Shown in pieces: positions 11,809 through 22,594 of a DNA stretch of 64,000 nt; the stretch's first letter is position 1, and each line of letters begins with the position of its first letter. Under the pieces are notes generated by a model. It was not told where the DNA came from. It saw nothing but the letters and a program-made list of their open reading frames with translations, and did not search any database. Where the stretch lies: assembly GCA_910890315.1 (NCBI GenBank), contig CAJVGD010000017.1, positions 186,001 through 250,000 on the forward strand, in the 5' to 3' direction. Source of the DNA: Serendipita indica DSM 11827 (Eukaryota > Basidiomycota > Agaricomycetes > Sebacinales > Serendipitaceae). The translations under genes and the position numbers were made by a program.

Positions 11809-12915
11809 CACCGAGAATCTTCTCGCGTAGTTCAAAAGGCATAATTTTGACATATGCCCTGTCAAGTGCTTGCTCTGACACCCCAATCTTCCGCAGCTCG
11901 CGAGATATCAAGTTAAACCTGATATGTCGAGCGTGAAAATCTTCTATCGTCTTGATTGACCTTTGCGAGTATTCCTTGACACAGGCATCCAGGTCTTCTT
12001 CGGTATAGCGGATAGCCTTTGGATTGCCAAATGCCTTGAGAAGTTCCTCCTTTGCACCGTCGTAGCTTTTAGCGGCATAGCCGGCTCCTTGTCGGACAGT
12101 TTCGCGCAGGTTTGGGCTTAGATACCGCAAAAGATAGCGAAGCTTGATGCTGTCGCTTGTGATCTGAGAATCCTTGAACAAATATTCCAGATCCGTGAAG
12201 AATGCTGGTAACAGCTTGGGATTCTGTCCTTCACTGAAGAACGGTGCGCCGAGCGCTATCTGCATCAGGCATCTCGCTGACATCGCGTGCTGCCTGTATT
12301 GCATGCTGCTTAAGAACCCAAACAAGGTATTTTGCAATGAGGTCCGACACTTCGCGATTGCGGTCCATCAATTCTACAATCTTCTTCATGGCTTCCATGA
12401 TCTGCAGCATGGCCTGTAGCAGTTGATAAAGGATTTCGTTTACTGAAGGGGTGCCCGGAGGGGTGGCTTCGTCTCCCTCAGGAAGCATCATGGCTGGTGA
12501 GCGTGTGGGTTGCACTGGCGGGAATAATCTGGCTCCAATTGACCTTTATCGGTCACCAGATGAGATATAAATGTGTTTCAAGAGGCGAAGATGGCAAGCG
12601 TGCGACCGAAAGAAAGAGATGAGAGAAAAGCCGGTGCGTAGAGCGTAAAGGGGGAACCTAGTTCTCGACGTACTGCTTGCTTACAAGATGTATGAAATTT
12701 AGAGGCTTTATATAGGCGCACGAGCGCCTTGGCAAGGCCGGGAACGACGGAGAAAGAGTCTTTGGGAGACAGACGAAACAAGAAGAAGATTCTAGATGAG
12801 ACATAAATGATATATGAGACGTGATAAATATGAAACAAGTTCGCTAGCTCGCCTGGAGAGTGTAAGAGACTTGGCTAGCCCGCGCCGGCTGAGCGGGAGC
12901 GCGTTACATGTAACA
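11809..12915 (-). mobile_element. LTR-retrotransposon fossil (Ty3/Gypsy-like): one LTR plus gag-like part
   Basis: On the minus strand, a probable 5' LTR occupies about 12560-12915. It begins TGTTACATGTAACGCGC, has a TATA-like CTATATAAAGCC and ends shortly before TGGTGACCGATAAAGG, which sits where a primer-binding leader is expected. A gag-like open frame follows (11809-12515), rich in charged residues, with LEYLFKDSQITSDSIKLRYL and DFHARHIRFN typical of fungal Gypsy Gag. There is no protease, reverse transcriptase or integrase and no second LTR in the window. The copy is broken and truncated, with at least one interruption in the gag region besides the lost 3' part. It is probably old. Confidence 0.65.
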
Positions 12916-13167
12916 TCACTGCATTCAACGGCCGAGAATTTCAGCAAACATCTTGGGGAGATGGACTCTAATGAATGTCCGTGTGTATTGACACCCAACT
13001 GGGCAAATTAGCATGTTCATAATCGACCAGAAATTACATATAATGTTATGTGAGTTGTGACTTTCCAATTTGCACGACGCTGTCCTCTCTAGGTGACCTC
13101 CTGGAAAAGGTCCCAGCATAGATTACCCGATTCGATTCGTGAAAGAGCTCTTTGACACCATCTTTTA

Positions 13168-15400
13168 TCACGCAGCGGCACCTCCCGCAGCGCCTCCACG
13201 CTCCTTGAGATTCCAATCCCGGATCGCAAACGCTGCGATACCTGCGACACCCAACGCAGGGACAATGACGATAAACATTGTCGCAACTGCATCGACATAT
13301 GCGTCAACGACCGGTTGACGTAATTCTGCTGGGAGAGCAAAGACGACGGTGACGCTTTGACGCACGGCTCGAACGAGTTGGGGACCGAGTGCGTCACCGA
13401 TGGGACCCGAGAGGTTGCGTACGAGTTGATTCGAGAATATGGTACCCGCAATGGCGATTCCGAGTGTACCACCGACGAGCTGGGCAAAACTAGCTACGGC
13501 ACTGGCCTGTGGGATCAGTTCCGGTTGGTCGTTGAATTCGGCTTGAATGGCAATTACTAGCCGCAATCCAGGTCAGCGTCTTTATCGTTGAATTTTATGG
13601 ACTGAAGGAGAGACGTACAGGTGTTTTGGAATGCAGAGCCTACACCGAAACCAAAGATGATTTGGTAGCCGATGAGCTTGGCGTTCGAGGTGTGAACGTC
13701 GACTGTGAAGAGCAATCCACCCGCAATGGCACCGAACCAAGGACCAGCAATGAGCCATGGCTTGTATTTGCCAGTCGCACGAATGATACCACTGCTAACA
13801 GCCGTTCCCATGACGGTCGCGATTTGGAGAGGGATGATGTCGATGCCAGACTGGACTGCTGTGCGGCCCTTGGCTTGGTAGAGGAATGGAAGATAGATGA
13901 CCTGGAAGAATAAGTCGATTGCACATTTTAAGACAAAAAAAGACTAACCGCGAGTAGGAATGCGAAGAAGATGAAGAAGAGCTCGATAGACGCGCCGGAT
14001 TGAGTGCGATTGTTGAACATTTTGAACGGAGTGATAGCGTAGTCACTGAACATTGTTTATTACTGATTTAACCAACGAACGAAAACGTACCCCATGTGCC
14101 ACTCCCAGAGAAGGAATAGGATCAAAAGTGCGCCAAACTGCAACGGATAAGTACATGCGATGGCAAGAAGGAAGTAACTTACTCCAGCGAGAAGGCCAAT
14201 GACGACTGGATCGTTCCATTCGCGTGTATTACCCCCCCATTGAAGTGGGATCAAGAATAGAGTGATCATGGCAAGCGACAGGAAACCGCCGACGAAGTCG
14301 AGCTTGCGGAATTTTTGCGCCGTTGTTAACCCATCGTAGAGTTTGTTGGGTGTGGCGGCCCGAACTGGGAGAAGGAAGGCCACTGCGGCAATAGACTGCT
14401 TACGGGTTAGTGTACAATAGTATGGAGTAAGTTTTCCACTTACGAGTGCACCAAGAGGGAGATTGATGTAGAAACACCACCTCCAGCTGACTTTGTCTGT
14501 AAAGACGCTGTAAAGTCGTGAGATGACAGGAGGGACTTGACAATGAGATGAGCTTACCCTCCAAGCAACGGACCAATAACGGATGCAAACGTAAACACTG
14601 CTCCGAATGTACCGAAGAGAAGCGGTCTCTGTTCCAGCCTGGTCGCGTACGAGACAACGGTGAGGATGGAGGTGAAAATGCCGCTCGCTCCGACACCGGC
14701 AACGGCACGTCCAAAGATCTAATAAAGCTGTGAATCTAACGTCGGAAATGAAAGGAGATGGCGCACCAGAACGTTCATCGAAGGGGCAACTCCGCAAATG
14801 AGGGAGCCGATCTCAAAGAGGGCAATAACGAACAAGTAGATCCATTTGGTCGGGACAATGGTCAATATTTGTCCAAAGATGAGAATGAAACCTAGTCGGA
14901 TTAGATGGAGTTTGAGTGTAGTGACGGGAAAGACGCACCAGCCTGGGTGAGCAGATAGGCGGAGACGATCCATGTCAACTGATCCAATGCATTAAAGTAT
15001 GATGCAAGCTTTGGAAGGGCCGTAGCTATGACGTGTCAAAGCAGAATCTAGGCCAGGTCGATGGACGTACAGACGATCGTATTGTCCAAAGCCACGAGGA
15101 GGACAGAGCTAGCAGATGGTTAGTCAGTCGCTGATATTCTAAAGAAAGGACGTACAGCAAGAATGCTGACCAGACAAGCCAGAGGCGCTTGCCTGTGAGG
15201 ATGTCTGCCTCGTTGATGGCATTGGACGGATTTGTGGATCCTTCGACGTTTTCGAGTGCACTTGGGTCTTTTTCCTTGACCGTGTCTGCTTCGCGAACAT
15301 CGTTTGTCGTTGACATTGCGGGAGTTGCAGCTGCTGTCGCGTCTGGATCCTTGTCGACGGCGTTGAGAGACGTTTTCGACTTTGCAATCTCCGCTGACAT
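13168..15400 (-). CDS. DHA2-type MFS efflux transporter, copy 4 (type B)
   Basis: The cleanest member of the set. I could follow all exons: MSAEIAKSKTSLNAVDKDPD with the cytosolic tail to [101 protein letters not shown], the [13 protein letters not shown] exon, [16 protein letters not shown], the [14 protein letters not shown] exon, the RATGKYKPWLIAGPWFGAIA exon, and the last exon from AIQAEFNDQPELIPQ to RDWNLKERGGAAGGAAA. Introns are all about 45-60 bp with GT-AG ends. An upstream in-frame ATG at 15421 would add MKKKKDW; 15400 matches the paralogues. It is divergent from the P450 at 15992. Confidence 0.9.
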
Positions 15401-15991
15401 CCAGTCCTTTTTTTTCTTCACAAGTTGTGTTCAAAACTTGTTGATGGCGGGGGAGGAGCTCTGGTGGAAATTGTAGCCAAGCCCACGGTGTTTATATAGC
15501 TCACGCGGAGAATCGGGCAGCCGTAGGCGACATCAACACCGGGGACGATGACTAAGCCCCTCGGCCACAGACATCTCGCTGCGGACTCTGCAGGTTTTGC
15601 GCAGCTTCGATCTAGATCTCCTTCATCTGGACTCTAGTCTTTCCTATGTAATTCCAACACGATTTGTACCCATAATGGTCCTGATAATCCGCGTGGGCGC
15701 TCCGACAGACGGAGGTTTTGGCCAGCGCCCCAGCCAGCGCCCCAGCTCAACTCCGTGTCCGAGTCTTTTCAATGCATGAAAAATCGGCACGGATGTTAGT
15801 CCCCGCAGCGCTCGACGTCTTCCCAAACTACGCAAATAGTATATACTCGGAAATGGCATGTGTTCATCTCGGATGCCGTTTTTTCCCAGGACGTCGTCCG
15901 ACTTTTCCATAACCCCACCCTTTTTGCTGGCACACCAATCACAGAAGCCCGGAACGTAAAAATATCCACTAATACCTACTTGGACCCTCCC
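15401..15991. promoter_or_regulatory. Divergent promoter region between MFS copy 4 and a P450
   Basis: The two start codons face away from each other 591 bp apart, so both promoters must lie here. On the minus strand TATATAA occurs near 15494-15500, about 95 bp upstream of the transporter start, a plausible TATA box. Co-expression of pump and P450 is only an inference from this layout. Confidence 0.5.
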
Positions 15992-18058
15992 ATGTCCTCG
16001 CATTTCGAACGCATCCAGCGGGTCCTCGCAGATGCTACGCCGTTGCAGCTCTCCCTCGTCGGGGCAGCCGTTCTTTCAGCAGGCTACATCCTTTTAAACC
16101 GTTCAAACTCTCGGAAATACCCGCCAGGTCCTCCGCGATTACCATTGATAGGCAACTCGCACAACTTTCCAAACGAGAATTGGCCCGTCGTCTTCAACGA
16201 ATGGCAGAAACAATACGGTCAGTACCAAACCGTGTTCTGTATTCATAACTAACTGTAGAACTATAGGGGATATTGTTTACCTGGAGCTCCCTGGCATGCC
16301 ATTTGTCGTCGTCAACTCGCTCTCTCTCGCAAACGAACTCTTTATAAGGCGGACAAACATCAACTCGGGTCGCAAGATTGGCTACATGGTCAATCACATG
16401 TAGGTACTCGCCTCTGCCCTCTTCCTCCACTAATCCATTTCGTAGGATGGGTTGGGAGTGGATCATCTCGCATAGAAATACAGACAACGTCTTCTACAAG
16501 CAACGCAAGGTCCTCAAGCACGGTCTTGGTCCCACGGCCGTCATGCGCCATGATGTGTTGATCGAGCGTTGTGCGAGCTCTCTCGCGCTCAAATTGCAAA
16601 AGATTCACGGAAGTCCAGAGGACACGATTGTCAAGTCTGTTGCACTTGCTATCATCGAGCTCGCATATGGTCAGAAAATGGTCGAAGAGAGCGGCGAACA
16701 GATGATCAAGCAGAATCAAGAGGCCATGTCCATGCTCTTCCACGCCTTTCATCACGTCTGGATGGTCGACTTCTTCCCATGGCGTGAGTGACTATGTCTC
16801 ACTTTTACGTCTCCTGAGCTGTCGTAGTGCGCTTTATACCCAGTTGGATGCCCGGCGCTGGCTTCAAGTAGGTACCCGGCCCGAAAACGAATAGCCCTAA
16901 CAATATTATAGGCGCTTTGCAAAGAAGACCAAGAATATGATTAACACCATCCGTTCTGCGCCATTCAATCTGGCTGTTCAGCGTCATGTTGGTACTCTCA
17001 CTCTCCTTCTTGTCATCAGGCTAACAAAGAAAAAGAGTGAAGGAAAGTTGGACCACTGTTTAGCCGACGAATGGATCACCGAGTTTGGGCCATGTGAAGA
17101 GGCGCAAGACGCCCTAGCTGCTCTCTACTTTGGTACGTCTCGACGATTCTGAAAGCTTCAAACTGACATGTTGGCAGCTGGTTATGATACGGTAGAGCCA
17201 TTCATATCAACAATTAACTCAGAAGATGATGATTCTGTAGACTTCGACAGTCGTCGTCCGCTTCCTCCATGCCATGTTCATCTTCCCCGACGTTGCCAAG
17301 CGTGTTCAAGCCGAGATCGATAGTGTTGTAGGCCAAGGTCATCTTCTCACCATCAAGGACCGTCAAAGCCTTCCGTACACGGAAGCCGTCTGGAAAGAGA
17401 CTTTGCGCTGGAGGCCTCAGCTTCCTTTGGGTACGCTGTCTTGCTCCTGGTGTATCGTACTAACTTTAATGCAGCACTTCCGCATACGAATAGCGAGGAC
17501 CAGATCATCAATGGCTATTTCATCCCCAAGGGCGCACTTTTCCAACCAAATTATGGTAGATTACCTTTGGCGTTTGTTCTTTCTCAACTGACAGGGCGAA
17601 TAGGATTCATGATGACCGACCCTTCTATCTGGGGAGACCCAGATGTGTTCAGGCCCGAACGGTTCCTCGACTCTGATGCGAGCACGTTGCCTGATCCAAA
17701 TGTTCTCGTATTCGGATTCGGTTCGAGGTACGTCTTTGTCACTCCTTGCTCTTGCTCATTCAGCTCATGTACGACCACAGAATCTGTCCGGGAATGTACT
17801 TTGCTGACCGTGCAGCATTCCATGTCGCCCTCACGTCCGTTTCTCTGTTTAGTATCTTGCCGTTGGAAGGGGAAAAGGTGCCGCATATCGATGATATCGA
17901 GTATACAAAGGATGTCACAAAGTGCGTCTTGATGAGTCTGCCTTCTGACGACTGACCCTGTTTTCAGAGTTCCGGTCAAGTTTGACTGTCGATTTGTGCC
18001 GAGAAACGAAGAGGCGAGTAACCTGCTCGCCTCGCTCGCACTCAATGCAAGCAAGTGA
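15992..18058 (+). CDS. Cytochrome P450 monooxygenase (OrdA-like)
   Basis: Membrane-anchored P450 with about eleven exons. N-terminal anchor LQLSLVGAAVLSAGYILLN (residues about 17-36), then the proline hinge YPPGPPRLPLIGNSHNFPNE. I-helix AGYDT followed by TVVVRFLHAMF (about 17180-17285), ExxR as KETLRWRP (about 17395), PERF motif in DVFRPERFLDS, and the heme-cysteine loop FGFGSR/ICPGMYFADRA split by an intron at about 17730-17780. The last exon ends NLLASLALNASK, stop TGA 18056-18058. All catalytic landmarks are present and frames join cleanly. The family is often annotated as O-methylsterigmatocystin oxidoreductase-like in fungi, but the real substrate is unknown. It is related to the three tandem P450s at 43.8-51.6 kb. 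Confidence 0.9.
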
Positions 18059-18340
18059 CGAACCTACATCCCTTTGAAAAAGGGTACAATTGATGGCATC
18101 CATCGTCTGAACCGTCACATTATAGAACTTGGGAGTATATACAAGATGCTCCATCCAATTACAATATCGCATTATTTCCAGAAAATGAACCTCAGAGCGC
18201 GACGTTCCCCTATGGATAGTGAACGCTTTGTCCTTTGGATACAGATCCGTATAATCGACTCTGTCGTGATGCCAGGTTACAGTCCACAACAAGGGTGTCC
18301 TTCGAAGCACTACGGGAACTGAGTCAACTTGGCTCTGGTC

Positions 18341-19699
18341 TCATATCATACATACCTGCAAAAGCCCGTGTGGAAGGTCGAGTATATCGACCGGTCGGCA
18401 GGTAGAAATTCTCAATTGTGGGCGTCTCTTCCGAATCTGCGTGATCATTCTTCTAGCGCTGACCATCGTATTCCTCCATTCGTTTGGATCTGGCTCCCAT
18501 GTCCTCCTATACTCTATGGCATATCGGAGTTCTGTCAGGCTTGGTAGTACATCGTCACCAAATGCCATAAGTTGCATCAGACATGGCATGAGGACCATCT
18601 CGAGAGCTTCTGCCCAGAAAACGACGACGACACGTTTCAGGCGAGTGTACTGCGAAATATCTGGAGCGTAAGAGGGGTACCACAATATGTATTCTTCAAG
18701 GGTCGGACAGTCCCATTGCGGTGGATCAACAACGCAATTGGCAAATTGATCGAAGAGCTTGCAAAGGCCCGGCATTTGCAGATAGCTTTGGACGACCACG
18801 ACGCTTGCGCGAGTATGTTGATCAGGTGCTAGGATTTGTATATCTAAAAGTTTGGACATGCGTATAGGAGGTCCAGATGGGGGTTCAAGGCCAACGCTAG
18901 AGGTGAGGACAACACTCTGAAGACTATTGCGACATTCGCTCAAGATACGATGCCAAATGTTCCTGATTGTGAATGTAGTGATATGGATGTGGATGAACTG
19001 GAGTGGGGGAAGGTTTGACCAACTTCGTTGATCGCTACGTATGGCGTGTAGATGTAGTGATTTAAGATTGGGAGCGCGGTGCCTGTTAAATTCCAATGAC
19101 TGATGGCGTATGGTGTCCGGCTCGAAAATAGTGAGCAGCTCCAAGACCGGAAATTGCACCCCGTTCATAGCTAGCGCTTCCAAGTTGCCCATAAGATACA
19201 TACAGACGAGCCGAGGTGCGATTCTCGGCAGAAATATGCGGCTATCCATTCGCCTTTTCTTCGTTCGCTCCAAAAGTGTATGAATGGGACGGTTTCCCGC
19301 CCTTTCGAGCCACAGATCAAGGTCCTGAATCGACATCCTGGTCTCATCTTCAATCTCAAGCTGCGTCCATGCTTCGGTAGTGAGTAGCGCGGCGGTTCGC
19401 CACGCCCTGCATACCGCGCTTGCGACTAAGGGCGCCTTCCAATAGGAAGATGCACGGAATACTATAATATGTCCCCAAATTTCCAGAGGAACCCGGTCAA
19501 TCGCCCTTATCATGGTGTCAGACGCCTCATTCCGAGCATCGAGACTGCGAAACGCGCTATTAGACAGAACATGAGCTCTTTCTCTCCTACGAGACCGCAA
19601 AGACATTTCCAAGTTTTTAGAAGTCATTCTGATCTCGAGCCCTCGAGGGGGAGGGTACAAGTGGCTGCTTACGAGTAAACGCAGCTCAATTTCAGGCAA
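18341..19699 (-). CDS. F-box-like protein
   Basis: Single-exon gene of 452 codons. An F-box-like segment lies at about residues 65-110: AIDRVPLEIWGHIIVF, then SAVCRAWRTAALLTTEAWTQ, the usual Leu-Pro-x-Glu-Ile...Cys-x-x-Trp pattern of basidiomycete F-box proteins that would bind Skp1 in SCF ubiquitin ligases. The rest looks like degenerate leucine-rich strand/helix units (APNLKSLHLHAIRSD, CPTLEEYILWYPSYAPDISQ), presumably for substrate binding. Either ATG at 19699 or the one at 19627 could be used. It is tail-to-tail with the P450 ending at 18058. A broken paralogue lies at 52076-53295. Confidence 0.75.
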   Translation of the reverse strand: MPEIELRLLVSSHLYPPPRGLEIRMTSKNLEMSLRSRRRERAHVLSNSAFRSLDARNEASDTMIRAIDRVPLEIWGHIIVFRASSYWKAPLVASAVCRAWRTAALLTTEAWTQLEIEDETRMSIQDLDLWLERAGNRPIHTLLERTKKRRMDSRIFLPRIAPRLVCMYLMGNLEALAMNGVQFPVLELLTIFEPDTIRHQSLEFNRHRAPNLKSLHLHAIRSDQRSWSNLPPLQFIHIHITTFTIRNIWHRILSECRNSLQSVVLTSSVGLEPPSGPPIRMSKLLDIQILAPDQHTRASVVVVQSYLQMPGLCKLFDQFANCVVDPPQWDCPTLEEYILWYPSYAPDISQYTRLKRVVVVFWAEALEMVLMPCLMQLMAFGDDVLPSLTELRYAIEYRRTWEPDPNEWRNTMVSARRMITQIRKRRPQLRISTCRPVDILDLPHGLLQVCMI

Positions 19700-19826
19700 A
19701 TATCAACGAGAGATTTGACTGGATTATAAGACGGAACGGTACATCGATTTGATACCAAAGAAAGCTACAGTAGTCGCACCTCGACTGAGATGCCTATTTT
19801 CTACAACGCCCGGGATGTCAAGTTGA

Positions 19827-20478
19827 TCAGTCGACGGTAACGTTGACGGTCTCCTGATTAGCTGGAGCAGCGCGGACGATCAAGATTCCGTCCTCGAGCT
19901 TGGCCTTGACGCTGCTCGCGTTGATTGGATTCGGGAGCCAGACTGTGCGAGTAAATGACTGGGCTCCGGACCATTGCGCCGTGGGCGATCCGACTTGTTT
20001 AGTGTCATCTGCAAAAATCTATGTTAGCACTTTGCATCGAAGGATGAACAAGTTGATCGTGCTTACCATCAGTCTTTACAACAGAAGTGGACGCTTCGCC
20101 AGTGGCCGACGAGGTCGCTTCGGGAGCCTTATGTGCTTGGGAACCCTGTTCCGCCGACTCTACAGCGTTACCATTGGTACCGCGACGGAAGACACGACCC
20201 TCAATGGTCAAACTTCGACCACCGTCACCAATTCTGACGTCAAGATGTTCCTTCTTGACGCCTGGAACTTCCGCTTCGACGACAGTTCCGTCATTCTCTT
20301 CATGTAGGTTGAGGGCTGGTCGGTTCTGGATCAGTGAAGATGAGGGCCAGCCAAAGGTGAAGGGATCCGCGGAGCGGCTGCTGCGACCGTAGTTAGAGGT
20401 CGGATATATTGCCCACGGGTCGTCGAGCATGCGGAAGAGAGGGCGGAATTCGTTGAAGAGCGATCGCGAGAGAGACAT
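19827..20478 (-). CDS. Small heat-shock protein (Hsp20/alpha-crystallin family)
   Basis: ATP-independent holdase chaperone. Two exons; an intron of about 60 bp ends at TTTTTGCAG (about 20008). The N-terminal region MSLSRSLFNEFRPLFRMLDD is followed by the alpha-crystallin domain starting at RPALNLHEENDGTVVEAEVP (about residue 53) with GRSLTIEGRVF. It is interrupted by a long Ala/Ser-rich loop (EQGSQAHKAPEATSSATGEA), as often in fungal Hsp20s, and resumes as FTRTVWLPNPINASSVKAKL-EDGILIV, with the terminal strands and end NQETVNVTVD. Stop TGA at 19827-19829. The conserved IxI tail motif is replaced by VNVTV. Heat-shock elements and a TATA box lie upstream. Confidence 0.92.
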
Positions 20479-20532
20479 GTTGGTTTGTTCGAGTGTTTGT
20501 TTCTGAGGATTGGGAGGGAGGAGAGAAGAGGG

Positions 20533-20653
20533 TTTATATACCCAGAGGACATCCTGACGAGGAAGATTCTAGAGGGGCATGCCCACAAGCTGAGTAAGAA
20601 TTGGGGGCTCCGCCGGTCACGTGACAGAATCTTCGAGAGCTTCCTGAGAGTTC
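20533..20653 (-). promoter_or_regulatory. Heat-shock promoter of the Hsp20 gene: TATA box and HSEs
   Basis: On the minus strand a TATATAA box lies at about 20534-20540, some 60 bp before the ATG. GAAgaTTCtaGAG at 20562-20574 is a three-unit heat-shock element, and a longer array (GAAtcTTCgaGAGcTTC then ctGAGagTTC) spans 20627-20653 with one irregular spacing. These are the expected binding sites for HSF. Confidence 0.6.
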
Positions 20654-20702
20654 GGGATTGTGGAGTAGTAGGGTGTTATGGATAATGATAGCATAAGGTT
20701 AC

Positions 20703-22535
20703 TCATAGACGTTCCATTGTGCGCACGAAGCGCATGGTGACGGCGGGCACCTGCAAGTCTCCAAAAGACTGAGCGAGCTGTAGCACTGGACCTTTATGGA
20801 TTCGGGCATTCTGGTATGATACGCAAGGTCTCCAGAACTGATCTCCAGCTGTGATGAAATATCGGTCTCGCCTCTCAGGTGCATCGCGGGCCATGGCCCG
20901 GAATTGTTGAGAATGTTGCAGGACGTCAATGGCATTGGAGGAAAATTCGAGAAGCCATCGACAATCCCATAGAACACTGAAGGGCTCTCGTGATTCGAGT
21001 TTTTCTGTGATGTCAACTGTTGCTGGACAAAATTTGTGGGTCGGTTGCCTTTGTGCGAGCCAGCCGAATGCCTCGTCATACCGAATAATGGAGTCCAGAC
21101 CACGAGTATCTGCAACGTAGCCTTGGCTGAGCACTTTCGTAACACTGGTCCATGGGGTAGGATGCCAAAGGACGAAGCCTCCTCCGCTAAACTTGCGGCG
21201 AGTCCCTGCCAGGTTCGCCTTCCAGAAAGTCTCTTCCTCAGCCTCATCTCTCTGATGATCCTTTAGTGAAGAACGACGGATTAGGCCACACGTACATAAG
21301 GCCATATAGCATCTGCTATCCTGCGTAGCTTGGCCCTGTCGCGACCTGCCTCTGCTTGTGGAGATCCCCATGGATGTGGTGACACGTAGCGCAGTATGCG
21401 TGAAACGACGGCTAGCCTCACGTTACCTGATGGTGACGTTGATTTGCTCGTCACAAGGTGAAAAGTGCCTTCCGGTCCAAAACCTGTATGCTTGCGTAGA
21501 TAGACGTCGGCTGTAACCTTAATTAGACTAGTCTATCAACCGCTATTTGGCCACTCGCCTTCGTTCTCGACTTCATCTCGCACTTCGATGTGACGGTTGA
21601 CTTTGTCGACCAAAGGAAGGTGATTACCGTCTTCAAAAGGCGAGTAAGGAGGAAGCTGGGGAGCCAAGAGCCAAATAGACTCTGGCGCTACTCGTATCTG
21701 TGCTCGGATCGAATTTCGTTCCGTAAAATGGACGTCGTCGTTGCTTTCGTCCTCCACCCAAATGAGGCCGTCGTCTTTCGCCGTTTGTATAATACGAGAC
21801 TATCCATTGAGATTAGTTCCATTTCCAACAATTTCCATGTCTTCACCTTTGGAACTTCGAGCAGTGGCCGAGAAATCCAATGGTTCATCCCTTCCGCACC
21901 AAAAAAGCCCAGTCCAGATTTGGGTGGTAGACCCATCCCCCATCTTCGACAAGGTCTCATACCCGCGAGACCCAGTGGAGTAATACCAGACGCAAAGGTT
22001 CGGTCCTTGAGGCGCCGGTACCGCATCACTGACGTTTCAATCTGGTCGTCAAGATGATGGGCCATGAGTATCGTGCTCGCCTTCTTCTCTTGCATCACCC
22101 AGAACAAGAGCTGCATCCGGGCGAGGCGCGCCATTTCCTCTTTATGCTCGTTTAAAGATTTCAGTTTCGGAAAGGGTGGCTCTCCCCATGGAATCTTGCA
22201 TGTGACGAGAGGAATAGAGCGAGATTTTGCCCAGTTTTCACAGTGCTGAGCGTCTTGTGTCGACTTTGAACGAAATCCATGGTCAATATGGATAGCCACC
22301 AATCCGAGGCCCTTTAGATTTGGATCATCTGTTTCCTGCTTCATTTTATGCAGTAAATGTAGGAGACATGTTGAGTCGACTCCGCCAGAAAATGCGATGG
22401 CTACCAACAGGTTGAGAAAGCAGCACGGAGAACCGGCTGAGACAAACCAATAGTATTTCCCCAGCCATTTGGAGGCCTGGATTTCTGAAAAAGACGCGTA
22501 AACTCGTCGACGGTGAGCTTGCCAGCTCTTTGCAT
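20703..22535 (-). CDS. tilS: tRNA(Ile)-lysidine synthase
   Basis: ATP-dependent enzyme that converts the wobble cytidine of tRNA-Ile(CAU) to lysidine; in fungi it would act on the mitochondrial tRNA. Exon 1 reads MQRAGKLTVDEFTRLFQKSR up to GNTI, then an intron of about 47 bp, then the PP-loop AIAFSGGVDSTCLLHLL, the segments HIDHGFRSKSTQDA and AHHLDDQIETSVMRYRRL, and RPLLEVPK. Downstream exons carry DGLIWVEDESNDD and NSIRAQIR, then YLRKHTGFGPEGTFHLVTS, NVRLAVVSRILRYVSPHPWG, and a fungal C-terminal extension ending FVRTMERL. The join after 'DEVENE' (about 21555) seems to use a GC donor. The longer open frame starting at 22545 is out of frame with the true exon 1. It lies 59 bp after the NUDCD1-like gene on the same strand. 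Confidence 0.85.
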
Positions 22536-22594
22536 TCAAACCCACGGCGTGGTCGAGTTCAAGGCACCACTATTTTCAACCAACGCATATTATT

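Noticed and set aside
21688-22545. 285-codon single-exon start for TilS (MGLNAKSWQAHRRRVYASFS)
   Set aside because: Removing the 47-bp intron near 22415-22460 links MQRAGKLTVDEFTRLFQKSR to AIAFSGG, which fits the enzyme family far better.
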